DNA of 64,000 bases from Mycobacterium malmoense (GTDB taxonomy: Bacteria; Actinomycetota; Actinomycetes; Mycobacteriales; Mycobacteriaceae): positions 4,030,001-4,094,000 of the forward strand of contig NZ_CP080999.1 of assembly GCF_019645855.1 (NCBI RefSeq), read 5' to 3'. The notes under the pieces were generated by a model. The model worked only from the letters and a program-made list of their open reading frames with translations, was not told the origin of the DNA and did no database searches. A program made the translations under genes and the position numbers. Position 1 is the stretch's first letter, and the number at the start of each line of letters is the position of its first letter. This document shows, one piece after another, positions 29,293-36,384 of the stretch.

Positions 29293-29562
29293 TTTGGCGG
29301 CCAACGGTGTACCTCACCTGCCAAAACGCAGCAAACCGGCTGCCGGTGTAGCCGCTGTTATTCGCAACTAACTCATCCCGAACGGGCTATCGAAGAGATC
29401 GCCCCGGTGACTAGGCGCCGACGTGGTCAAGGTCGGCGCAGCTTCGACTCAGACAATTTAGACATTCAATTCCAACGGGAAGAGCGCATAAGGGCGCGCG
29501 ATGCCCGCGTCTCCTCCTACCATTACCGCAATAAACAGTATGAGTGGCGTGGGGGAGCAAGC
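29293..29562. other. Left element edge, no independent gene
   Basis: The frame from ATG 29281 (in the attachment core) stays open through this stretch and continues in frame into the nuclease-like gene. The intervening peptide is Arg/Gln/Cys-rich and looks non-coding. The stretch probably carries the promoter of the gene at 29563. Confidence 0.5.
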
Positions 29563-31011
29563 ATGAGGGTCTCTGAACTCTATGAGCTGGGCGTCTCCCA
29601 ACCATCACTCGAATTCCTAGACGTCGACATCAACACTGACACCAAAGTTTTTGTTGACCCTCATGCCTTCCGATACCTCGACACCGACTGGGCGCTTGGA
29701 TGCGTTGCACTCTTGCAGGATTTCTACAACGAGCTTCTTCGCGCCGTACAAACAGAGAATTATCTGCGTGGGGAATACCTGCTCGGGCAACTCAACGAAC
29801 CAAATGAAGCGCATCTCGGACTCTCGAGGCGAGAAGCTAGAGGGAAGGGCGTGGGAACCACGCTCGCCGAGGAAATATTCGATGCGCTTCTTTCTAGCGA
29901 AGCGGTAACTTCAGGCATTGTCGAGGATATCGAGGAAACTCTTTTATTTGTTGACGGAATCGGCCACGACCGAGTTTCCGACATGACAATAAATATCGTC
30001 CGTTGCCCGCTCATCGAATTCACCCAGAGTATGTGTGACCTGTACGGTATCCCAACGGTCCCAGGCCTCAACTCGGGTCCCATGTGGAACCGAATGACGC
30101 ACTCATGGGAAGCGGTACATGTAACGATGCCGATGCCGAGCGGCAAGTTATTGCTGGTGCCCAAAGCCGTCGTGCGCAAGACGGGAACGTTCGACCCGGG
30201 CGAGTATTTGACACACTTCGTCCTCCCGTACCTTCAGGACAGGGAGCTCGCTAATCCGCATTCAGCACTTGTGAGGGAGAGGCGGTCGAAACGGCTGCGG
30301 GGCCAACGGTATGTCACCAAGAAGTCCATACGCCAGCGCGACGGCCAAAGGATCAAACCGTGGAACACGGAGGTCACGCATCAGAATCCCGAGATCATGC
30401 AGAGATACCGCGCCTCGCGGGCAGCGAGGAGCGAGCCGCCAAGTCACAATGAAATTGCGAACGCGACTGGGACTCCCCCGCCCAATTGGGATGAACTGCT
30501 GAACAATGTTTTGAGTATCGCATCCGGTAGAGATGACGCCGATAATTATCACTACGCAATTCAGCACCTTTTAACCGCCCTATTTTACCCCGCTCTTGAT
30601 GTTCCCCAACGCGAGTTCAAAATTCACCAAGGACGTAAGCGAATCGACATCGTCTACGCAAATGTCGCAGCTACCGGATTCTTTCACTGGGTAAATAAGG
30701 TAGCTAACGTACCAGCAAGCTCTGTTGTCGTCGAATGCAAGAATTACACGGGTGCGCTATCGAATCCAGAGTTTGACCAGTTAACCGGAAGGTTCTCGCC
30801 GAGACGGGGAAGGTTGGGCCTGTTGTGCTACCGGGGGTTCGGCGACAATAAAACGAGTGTCGTCAGACATTGCCGTGATGCAGCATTGGACGATCGTGGA
30901 TTTGTCATACCAATTGACGATCAGGACCTTGGCGTCCTGGTTGAGTCCCGAAAAAACGGCGAGGAAACCATCTTTGAATACTTGTACTCCCGCTACCAGG
31001 AACTGATTTAG
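29563..31011 (+). CDS. Unnamed two-domain protein with PD-(D/E)XK nuclease core
   Basis: 482 residues, no assigned name. Residues 1-230 form a domain with the motifs FVDPHAFRYLD (30-40) and GIGHDRVSDMTINIVR (132-147); I know no function for it. Residues 330-465 look like a restriction-endonuclease fold: helix YHYAIQHLLTALF, then RIDIVY (Asp362), VVVECKNY (Glu391-x-Lys393) and a downstream Gln407, the D...ExK...Q layout of Mrr-like nucleases. ATG 29563 has GGGGGAG six bases upstream. Codon use is clearly AT-richer than the flanking host genes. It sits at the element's edge, the usual place for cargo, so I infer a phage-defence or exclusion nuclease; untested. It has no methylase or partner gene. 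Confidence 0.72.
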   Translation: MRVSELYELGVSQPSLEFLDVDINTDTKVFVDPHAFRYLDTDWALGCVALLQDFYNELLRAVQTENYLRGEYLLGQLNEPNEAHLGLSRREARGKGVGTTLAEEIFDALLSSEAVTSGIVEDIEETLLFVDGIGHDRVSDMTINIVRCPLIEFTQSMCDLYGIPTVPGLNSGPMWNRMTHSWEAVHVTMPMPSGKLLLVPKAVVRKTGTFDPGEYLTHFVLPYLQDRELANPHSALVRERRSKRLRGQRYVTKKSIRQRDGQRIKPWNTEVTHQNPEIMQRYRASRAARSEPPSHNEIANATGTPPPNWDELLNNVLSIASGRDDADNYHYAIQHLLTALFYPALDVPQREFKIHQGRKRIDIVYANVAATGFFHWVNKVANVPASSVVVECKNYTGALSNPEFDQLTGRFSPRRGRLGLLCYRGFGDNKTSVVRHCRDAALDDRGFVIPIDDQDLGVLVESRKNGEETIFEYLYSRYQELI

Positions 31012-31059
31012 AAGTTGATGGTGAGGTTACAGCGCTCGCCGGTAGCGGCCAGGCCGTCC

Positions 31060-31326
31060 CTAGCCCTTACGCCGGAACACTGTCCGTACGTTGTGGTTGT
31101 CGTAGGTGACTGTGACCGGCCTCTCCCCCTCAATCGGAGACAAGACGAAAGCGCGCTTACCCAGCGGCTTCTCCCAGTCCGGCTGATTTTCACCGGCATC
31201 GATAATCCGGGTGATCTGGAGCCAGGGGTAGTTCCCGCCGATGCATACGACATCCCCCAGGCGCAACTCCCTGGGGTAGACCTCCTCAACAGGCCACGGC
31301 GCTTCAGCAGGCGTGTACTCGGCCAC
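31060..31326 (-). CDS. Small element protein, unknown function
   Basis: 88 residues, GTG start, sequence LRLGDVVCIGGNYPWLQITR then acidic and basic stretches, ending FRRKG. A compact beta-rich protein is likely. It follows the HTH protein by 18 bases on the same strand, so both are probably co-transcribed. No family recognised. It converges on the nuclease-like gene with 48 bp between stops. Confidence 0.6.
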   Translation of the reverse strand: MAEYTPAEAPWPVEEVYPRELRLGDVVCIGGNYPWLQITRIIDAGENQPDWEKPLGKRAFVLSPIEGERPVTVTYDNHNVRTVFRRKG

Positions 31327-31344
31327 GGGGCTAACGGTAGTCGC

Positions 31345-31524
31345 CTACTGGGCTCGCCGGTCGCGACCCTTGCCGAGTCCTCCGGCCAGGATGCGCTGCA
31401 TCGCCTTCTGCACTCCGGCTGCCGTCATGTCCAGCTCCCTGGCGATGCGCCGGTAGCTGATGCCACGGCGTCTGGCTTCGTAAATCCACTTGTCTCGCTC
31501 AAGGGCGGTCATATCCTGGCGCAT
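31345..31524 (-). CDS. Small helix-turn-helix protein
   Basis: 59 residues from ATG 31524. Nearly the whole protein is a sigma70-region-4/resolvase-like helix-turn-helix: YEARRRGISYRRIARELDMT followed by AAGVQKAMQRIL. GGAG lies nine bases upstream. A likely DNA-binding regulator of the element; target unknown. Confidence 0.7.
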   Translation of the reverse strand: MRQDMTALERDKWIYEARRRGISYRRIARELDMTAAGVQKAMQRILAGGLGKGRDRRAQ

Positions 31525-31594
31525 TCCGCCATTCTCCAGACCAATAGCAGGAATACAAGTAAGCACACCGTGCAGACCTAAGCCCACCTGACCA

Positions 31595-31626
31595 GGGGGT
31601 TGCCCGTAGGGGCAGCCCCTTTTTTG
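31595..31626 (+). terminator. Intrinsic terminator
   Basis: Stem GGGGTTGCCC / GGGCAGCCCC (one G-T wobble) with a four-base loop, followed directly by six T residues. It works only on the plus strand. No plus-strand gene ends just before it; it may stop read-through from the nuclease-like gene or insulate the rightward operon. Confidence 0.8.
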
Positions 31627-31885
31627 TGCTTACGTCAACTGGGTACGGCGGCCTCAACGCTCCGGTGAGGGAGCGGGTGCCGGGCCGGACTTTGACTTGG
31701 CCTACCCCCCTTTGAGTCTGCCGGTCACCTCTGTGGCGCTGCGCCGCCGCCACACCAGCCCCCGGCTGAAACCTCACCAGCGTGGCCGTATGCGGCCCTA
31801 CGACGGCAGCCACTAGGTACCACACGGAGGGCGAGACGGCTTCCTGAGACCTCCAGAATTGGGGTCAACCCATCCTGGAAAACCC

Positions 31886-31913
31886 TTGTGAGCAGGCCAT
31901 ATGTACATATGCT
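31886..31913 (+). promoter_or_regulatory. Candidate promoter with overlapping 14-bp palindrome
   Basis: TTGTGA (31886-31891) and TATGCT (31908-31913), 16 bp apart, could be -35 and -10 elements. The perfect palindrome CATATGTACATATG (31898-31911) fills the spacer, an arrangement expected of a repressor operator. It lies 55 bp upstream of the first gene of the rightward operon. Confidence 0.45.
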
Positions 31914-31967
31914 TATGTGTAGCGGCCAGGGAATAAGCCCGCCGCAGAGCCCAAAAAGGAGATAGCA

Positions 31968-32366
31968 ATGTCGAACCCACAGCCCACCGCAGCGCCAGTT
32001 GCCAACCTGGCCCTGGCACGCAAGGAGCAAGCGGCGGCGCGCAAGACGCCAGCGAAGAAAGGACCGGCCAAAGCGCCCGCCAAGCTGGCAGAGAAAAAGG
32101 CGGAGAAGAAAGCGGAAGGCACCGTTTATGTGTACGAATCCGGACCTTCTCGTGCTGGTCTGGTCAACAAGCGCAGTTTTCCGCACCAGGTTTCGGTGGC
32201 CGCAGATGTACAGGACCCACAGCACACGTCAAGGCGCTGGCAGCAAGGCGTGATCACCCGATTTTTCGTCAATGAGAAGTCGGCGCAGCGGTATAAGGAG
32301 CGCCTGGAGTCCGAGGGTTGCAACGTGCAGCTGCTGCCGGTCCGCCTTGTCAGCAAGGAGGCGTGA
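31968..32366 (+). CDS. Basic-tailed small protein, first gene of rightward operon
   Basis: 132 residues. The first 50 are Lys/Ala/Pro-rich with histone-H1-like units (ARKTPAKKGPAKAPAK, then EKKAEKKAE), suggesting non-specific DNA or RNA binding. Residues 52-130 form a compact domain (GTVYVYESGPSR...FFVNEKSAQRYKERLESEG) that I do not recognise. AAAAAGGAG lies six bases before ATG 31968. The next gene starts three bases after its stop. Confidence 0.72.
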   Translation: MSNPQPTAAPVANLALARKEQAAARKTPAKKGPAKAPAKLAEKKAEKKAEGTVYVYESGPSRAGLVNKRSFPHQVSVAADVQDPQHTSRRWQQGVITRFFVNEKSAQRYKERLESEGCNVQLLPVRLVSKEA

Positions 32367-32368
32367 CC

Positions 32369-32581
32369 ATGCTTGTGGCAGCCGCCACCCAACGGGTCCT
32401 ATGGCAGGGACGTAGTGGTACCGACGTCTACACGGTGATCGAGTGGCAATACGACGGCCAGACCAGCTGGGAATGCTTTGTTGCACAGGGCGGCAGACCC
32501 ACGTCGCTAGGCCGGCACGGGGACATCGTGGATTGCCTGTTGCAGCTAGGCCAGCACCGGATTGGGAACGGCAATGCGTGA
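32369..32581 (+). CDS. Small element protein, operon gene 2
   Basis: 70 residues, MLVAAATQRVLWQGRSGTDV onward; YTVIEWQYDGQTSWECFV looks like a small beta-sheet domain. AAGGAGG lies seven bases before ATG 32369, inside the end of the preceding gene. The start of the next gene overlaps its end by eight bases. No family recognised. Confidence 0.68.
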   Translation: MLVAAATQRVLWQGRSGTDVYTVIEWQYDGQTSWECFVAQGGRPTSLGRHGDIVDCLLQLGQHRIGNGNA

Positions 32582-32711
32582 GTTTCGACGGAGGCCAACG
32601 GCAGCCACGGGTAATGACCGGTGGCCCAAGGATTCTGAGACGCCAGACTACATACCGGACAATTACGGCGATCATCACGGTGACGACTGGGACGAGGAGA
32701 ACGGCAACTAG
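32574..32711 (+). CDS. 45-aa acidic-tailed protein, operon gene 3
   Basis: Starts ATG 32574 inside the end of gene 2 and reads MREFRRRPTAATGNDRWPKD, then an acidic His/Asp-rich tail (DHHGDDWDEENGN) and TAG. Placement, overlap and charge layout support translation; no ribosome-binding site beyond coupling. Function unknown. Confidence 0.55.
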   Translation: MREFRRRPTAATGNDRWPKDSETPDYIPDNYGDHHGDDWDEENGN

Positions 32712-32836
32712 GGACCGGCAGAACCGAGCAGCCCACAACGGCGACTCGGTTCGTGCCATGAGGCTAATCCTTAGCGCGCTATTGAATGCCGGCCGTCGGT
32801 TAGGTAAGCATGAGTCGTCCGGGAAAGGAGACGCCG

Positions 32837-33049
32837 ATGACCGCCGTCTACATCGAGGGTCGCCCCAAGGGGTACCAGGGCCATCCTGACCATTACGTGG
32901 TCGAGGACCGCGCCGATAACATCCTTTCTCAACACAAGCGACAGGATGAAGCTATTCGTTGGGCGCGGAACAGGGGCTACTCTCCGATCCACATCGCCCA
33001 CGTCCGCCACACCGATAAAGGTAATCCCGATCACTGGCGGCCCGCCTAG
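32837..33049 (+). CDS. DUF2188-like small protein, operon gene 4
   Basis: 70 residues from ATG 32837, with AAAGGAG five bases upstream. The pattern HYVVEDRADNILSQHKRQDE followed by AIRWARNRGYSPIHIAHVRH resembles the DUF2188 fold, a small alpha/beta domain of unknown function common in bacteria and phages. An ATG 27 bases upstream is in frame but has no ribosome-binding site. Confidence 0.68.
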   Translation: MTAVYIEGRPKGYQGHPDHYVVEDRADNILSQHKRQDEAIRWARNRGYSPIHIAHVRHTDKGNPDHWRPA

Positions 33050-33093
33050 AAGCGATTAGCGATGCGCCTTTGCGCCGGGACTCCCGCTCTAGC

Positions 33094-33197
33094 TAAGTGT
33101 TAAGTCGGTCGGCGCCATAAGTGTTAACTGCCCCGAAGCCATTCGTGCCGGATCCCAACGGTAAGTGTTAAGTCCAGCGGCGGCTTCTTAACGCTTA
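33094..33197. repeat. Array of GTGTTAA-core repeats (3 direct, 1 inverted)
   Basis: TAAGTGTTAAGTC at 33094-33106, TAAGTGTTAACTG at 33118-33130, TAAGTGTTAAGTC at 33162-33174, and the inverted copy CTTAACGCTTA at 33187-33197. The asymmetric 11-13 base core in non-coding DNA between converging operons resembles the stoperator or iteron sites of mycobacteriophages. A related GTGTTAAC occurs at 38615 beside the integrase start. Confidence 0.7.
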
Positions 33198-33398
33198 GAC
33201 CGTGGGTTGGGTACTCAGGTGTCGTATCGGCCCGCGAATGGCGCGGCTGGCGATGACGATGGCGTCGAAGATGACTTCTTCCTCGGGAGTGAAGTCCTTG
33301 CGCTTTTCCTGCTTCATCGTGGCCCGCAGCAGTTCGAACTCGTTCATCAGGTGATCCCGGATATCCAAAAGGCGCTGGAGGGTGTCAGGTTGGCTCAT
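33195..33398 (-). CDS. Small helical element protein
   Basis: 67 residues from ATG 33398, with GGGGAGA close upstream. It is mostly helical (LQRLLDIRDHLMNEFELLRA, then EEEVIFDAIVIASRAIRG). Its stop codon lies inside the last, inverted copy of the repeat array. No family recognised. Confidence 0.6.
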   Translation of the reverse strand: MSQPDTLQRLLDIRDHLMNEFELLRATMKQEKRKDFTPEEEVIFDAIVIASRAIRGPIRHLSTQPTV

Positions 33399-33652
33399 GT
33401 CTCTCCCCTTGGTACGGCGCGGGCGCGGCCACCAGGTGGTTGGAGCTGGCGCTTCCATCACCAGCTCCACTGATGTCCGTGCTACCGCGCCGCCCTTGCT
33501 CAGCGTGTTGTCCGGTCCCCGACGACGATCCTGACCTGCAAATCATTTTCGCTTCTCAAAACACCGGAACATCACTGAGCAAGCTTGGTGGTGCAGGACC
33601 GCAGCCTGGACTGGGACTGCGGGGCTCGTGAATCCAGTTACCGCGAAACCCT
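33399..33652. other. Non-coding gap in the element
   Basis: No open frame with a ribosome-binding site on either strand. It probably contains the promoter of the gene at 33398. Confidence 0.4.
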
Positions 33653-33910
33653 TCATGAGCGAGCCATACGGCGTGGCCGCTTCTTGACCTCACCAGTCGG
33701 CTCTCCTGCACCAGGTCTTGTAGAGGGCGCACCCGACAGGATGGCGGGCTGCACCACGATGTCGCCCCAGCCGCCCCACCGATACGCGCGTAGGGCGTGG
33801 CTACTGACCAACTCGAAGACCTGCTCGGTGGTGATGTTCATGCGCTTGGCGCATTCCTCCACCGAGACGTAATCGTCTCCGTACGGGTCAATCGGCTTGG
33901 AGAACGGCAT
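33653..33910 (-). CDS. Excisionase-like winged-helix protein coupled to capsid gene
   Basis: 85 residues from ATG 33910, which overlaps the capsid stop as TAATG. Residues 12-60 (YVSVEECAKRMNITTEQVFE, then LVSSHALRAYRWGGWGD) look like a MerR/Xis-type winged helix. The tail is basic (EVKKRPRRMARS). It could be the recombination directionality factor of the element or a head-completion protein; the fold favours the former, the position the latter. Confidence 0.6.
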   Translation of the reverse strand: MPFSKPIDPYGDDYVSVEECAKRMNITTEQVFELVSSHALRAYRWGGWGDIVVQPAILSGAPSTRPGAGEPTGEVKKRPRRMARS

Positions 33911-35107
33911 TAGGAACTGGCCAGACTGCATACGGCGAATGCCTGGGGCCGCAGAACGCCAATGCCATAACGGCCTTCACCACGCAGAACGTAACTGTTG
34001 GTGGAGAATTCGGCTTCGCCGTAAATGTTCATCAGCAAAACGAAATCTTCGCGGACGAAAATCTTGATCTGATTCCAGTCCGCCACAATGCCGGTGCCCT
34101 GCGGAACGCTCGGGGAGATGACGCGCTTGATCTGGTCGCTGGGACCGAAGAAGTTGTCGCTGCTGCCGTAGCCCGCCGTGTTGGGGTGCTGGAAGCCTGA
34201 ACTCAGCAATCCGCCTGATGCTCCCCAACGGGTCAGGTCGATGGCCTCAGCGTCAGCGGGGTGCAACGCGATGGCGGTTGGATTCTCACCGAGCAGTTGC
34301 AACTGCGTCTGTGCGTGACGCAACGTGGTCAGCGCGTCGGTATCGAAGGCCACCGTGGTCAGGCCACTGGTGTTCAACAGTCCCAACATGTTTTCGCCGG
34401 AGCCGGAACCGCTAATGATCTGGCTCTCCAGCGCAGCGAGAACGCCTTCGTACATTTCTCGGACCAGCCACGATTGCAGTTCCGGCACATCCTGCAAATA
34501 GCGATACGGCACGGGCTGGCTCAGGTGCGCGATGACCCGGCACCGATCCTGGTGTGCTTCTAACGTGAAGACACTTGTGGGCTTGGTGGCCAGGTCCCGC
34601 AACGGGCGCAGCGTTATTCGTCCGGGCGACTTGCTGGTAGTACTCAAAGGCATTGCTCTGCTCAGCCACCACGCGATTGACCAACAAATCAATCAGGCGG
34701 ACTGGCCACGGCGTTTCGACGACGTAGGGCAAAATCATGCTCGGCACGTCGATGGAGCCGGTGACCACCGCACGCTGTTCACCAAAGGTGCGAGTGATGC
34801 GATGCGCCGCTTCAGATGCCCACTGCCGCGAGAACGTCTGGGCGTCCATCCCGCGCCGCTGCGTACCGTCCATCATCGGGTGGCCAGCACCCATCCGGCG
34901 CAGGTCGTCCTTGGCGCTGGCGACGCGCTCGGTCAGCGACTTGACGTCAGCGTCCAGCTTTTCGAACCTGCGCTGCTCGCGGGTATCCAGCTCCTCGCGG
35001 CTCGTTGCACGGATACGGTCAAGCATCCGGCGCTGCTCACGCTTCAAGGAGTCGCGCTGGCCAACAAGGCTGTCGATCCACGCGCGCTGGTCATCAAAGG
35101 TGGTCAT
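33910..35107 (-). pseudogene. HK97-like major capsid protein gene, frameshifted
   Basis: The N-terminal part (ATG 35107) is a coiled-coil delta domain (RDSLKREQRRMLDRIRATSR, then REQRRFEKLDADVKSL), followed by capsid sequence up to YYQQVARTNNAAPVA. The frame then breaks. The C-terminal part continues in another frame as DLATKPTSVFTLEAHQDRCR and on through LRHAQTQLQLLGENPTAIAL to VLRGEGRYGIGVLRPQAFAV. Removing one base from the CCC run at 34596-34598 on the plus strand restores a single frame of about 398 codons. It may be genuine decay or a sequencing error. No prohead protease, portal or terminase gene adjoins it. Confidence 0.82.
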
Positions 35108-35308
35108 AAAGAGCCCTTTTCGAGGTGTAGCGAACTACGCGCACCGGAACGGCGCACGTTGGCAGATGAAATTGGGCTCATCCCGAGCGGCTGCAAACCG
35201 TTAGCGGCGCATCCACGCCTGGGCTTGCAGCGTCAGCATATCGCGGTCCACTGACGGGTCAAAGACCTAGCACGTCCACGTTAAACATTGCGGCTCTTGA
35301 GGTTTGAC

Positions 35309-35521
35309 TCATTTGTCATCATCCGCGTCATCCATCACGGGTGGGCCGGAGACCTCCGACCACTTGGGCAGGCCCGCCACCCACCACTGCTCAAACGCTG
35401 GCGGCGTGACCAACTGATGCGTGATAGCCGAAAAAAGTGCTCGGTCGCGTGCCGTCTGAAGATCGGGTGCGTTGATGGCGAGGTCCATCTCGAAGGATTC
35501 TTCGTCTGGGCAGTCAGTCAT
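35309..35521 (-). CDS. Small acidic element protein upstream of capsid
   Basis: 70 residues, MTDCPDEESFEMDLAINAPD onward, ending VMDDADDDK. AAAGGAG lies seven bases before ATG 35521. Strongly acidic; no family recognised. It may belong to the head-gene transcription unit. Confidence 0.62.
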   Translation of the reverse strand: MTDCPDEESFEMDLAINAPDLQTARDRALFSAITHQLVTPPAFEQWWVAGLPKWSEVSGPPVMDDADDDK

Positions 35522-35600
35522 ATTGCGCTCCTTTGTAATCCGTAGCGGTATCCGTAAAGATTCGCGCTCATTCGGTTTCTCCCCGGCTGGCCGGTACTAC

Positions 35601-36032
35601 CTACCGCGTACCAGGTTCTGTCCGGCCAGCGGCCAATGTGGCGGACGCAATGGCCGCTGGCAGGCTTGGCGTACGGCTGCGCCAGCGGCCCTCGTCCAGC
35701 CAAACGACCGTGTGAGTCTTTCTGCACCAGCGTGAGCCGCAGCCGAGCCGGTCGCCGCGTCTCGCGGCCTCTTCGGCTTCGGCCAATATCGGAAAGACCA
35801 CCACAGTCTCCTCGGCCTCACCCTGCCGCATGCACACCACGGCGGCGCGGCATGAGGAGAGATTCGTGCGTGGGGCCTGCTCCTCGCGCAGCTCGCCTGA
35901 CTGCCGCAGGATTGCGGTCACGCGCCATGTCGAAAGGCCAACCAGTTGCGCGACGGCGTCGATGGTATGGCCAGCGAGAAACAATCTGCCGACCTCGACG
36001 TGTCTCGCCCATCTCTCCTCGGTGCCGCTCAA
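35601..36032 (-). CDS. Helix-turn-helix element protein
   Basis: About 143 residues. TTG 36032 overlaps the upstream stop as TTGA, the fourth overlap in a run of coupled genes; the frame is open further upstream, so the start is not certain. Residues 8-50 contain a helix-turn-helix (HTIDAVAQLVGLSTWRVTAI), and the C-terminal half has a CGSRWCRKTHTVVWLDEGRW motif found in small phage proteins. Probably a regulator; target unknown. Confidence 0.55.
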   Translation of the reverse strand: MSGTEERWARHVEVGRLFLAGHTIDAVAQLVGLSTWRVTAILRQSGELREEQAPRTNLSSCRAAVVCMRQGEAEETVVVFPILAEAEEAARRGDRLGCGSRWCRKTHTVVWLDEGRWRSRTPSLPAAIASATLAAGRTEPGTR

Positions 36033-36226
36033 TGCTGGTCCAGCTCGGCCAACTTGGAGGCGACGGCGATAGCTCTTTTCCGTGCGCATGGCGCGCACAA
36101 CGAGCCGCCGCCTCGAATGGCTGGCGCACCGCATTCACAACGGGTTCGCTTGTCGCACATCAGCCGGTGCGGTTCGCCATCGAGAACGCCGCACCGATTG
36201 CAACGCTCGGGTTTCTTCGCGGTCAT
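36029..36226 (-). CDS. Zinc-ribbon element protein (65 aa)
   Basis: ATG 36226 overlaps the preceding stop as ATGA, and AAGGAGG lies seven bases upstream. Three Cys pairs are visible: CNRCG (10-14), CECGAP (near 31-36) and CAPC, consistent with one or two zinc ribbons. Phage-type small protein; role unknown, perhaps transcriptional or head-associated. Confidence 0.68.
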   Translation of the reverse strand: MTAKKPERCNRCGVLDGEPHRLMCDKRTRCECGAPAIRGGGSLCAPCARKRAIAVASKLAELDQH

Positions 36227-36384
36227 GTTGCTTTCCTCCTTCCTAGCCTTGCCTGCTGTTCGGCAATGACATCGCGCAAGCGTTGGTCTTCCGCGATGTG
36301 TCGGCATTCCAGGCAGCGGCCCACGCGGCGCGAGTCGGCTAGCCACAACGTTGCGCCGCAGCCCTGACATTCGTAGGCGGTCAT
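36223..36384 (-). CDS. Zinc-ribbon element protein (53 aa)
   Basis: ATG 36384 overlaps the upstream stop as ATGA; GAGGAG lies nine to ten bases upstream. The sequence MTAYECQGCGATLWLADSRR continues with GRCLECRHIAEDQRL, giving a CxxC...CxxC zinc ribbon followed by a charged helix. Second of three adjacent zinc-ribbon sequences. Confidence 0.68.
   Translation of the reverse strand: MTAYECQGCGATLWLADSRRVGRCLECRHIAEDQRLRDVIAEQQARLGRRKAT

Larger units (their letters stand above)
31588..31967. other. Intergenic control region of the element
   Basis: Holds a strong plus-strand terminator at 31595-31626, no credible gene in 31627-31880, and a palindrome-containing promoter region at 31885-31915 for the rightward small-protein operon. 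Confidence 0.6.

Noticed and set aside
30262..30567. Antisense ORFs within the nuclease-like gene
   Set aside because: No ribosome-binding sites or domains; the plus-strand frame has clear nuclease motifs.
31725..32225. 166-codon minus-strand ORF opposite the basic-tailed protein
   Set aside because: Leu/Arg-rich complement of the Lys/Ala-rich plus-strand gene, which has an excellent ribosome-binding site; a shadow frame.
33094..33197. CRISPR array
   Set aside because: Only three direct copies of a 13-mer with irregular spacers of 11 and 31 bases, and no cas genes; regulatory repeats fit better.
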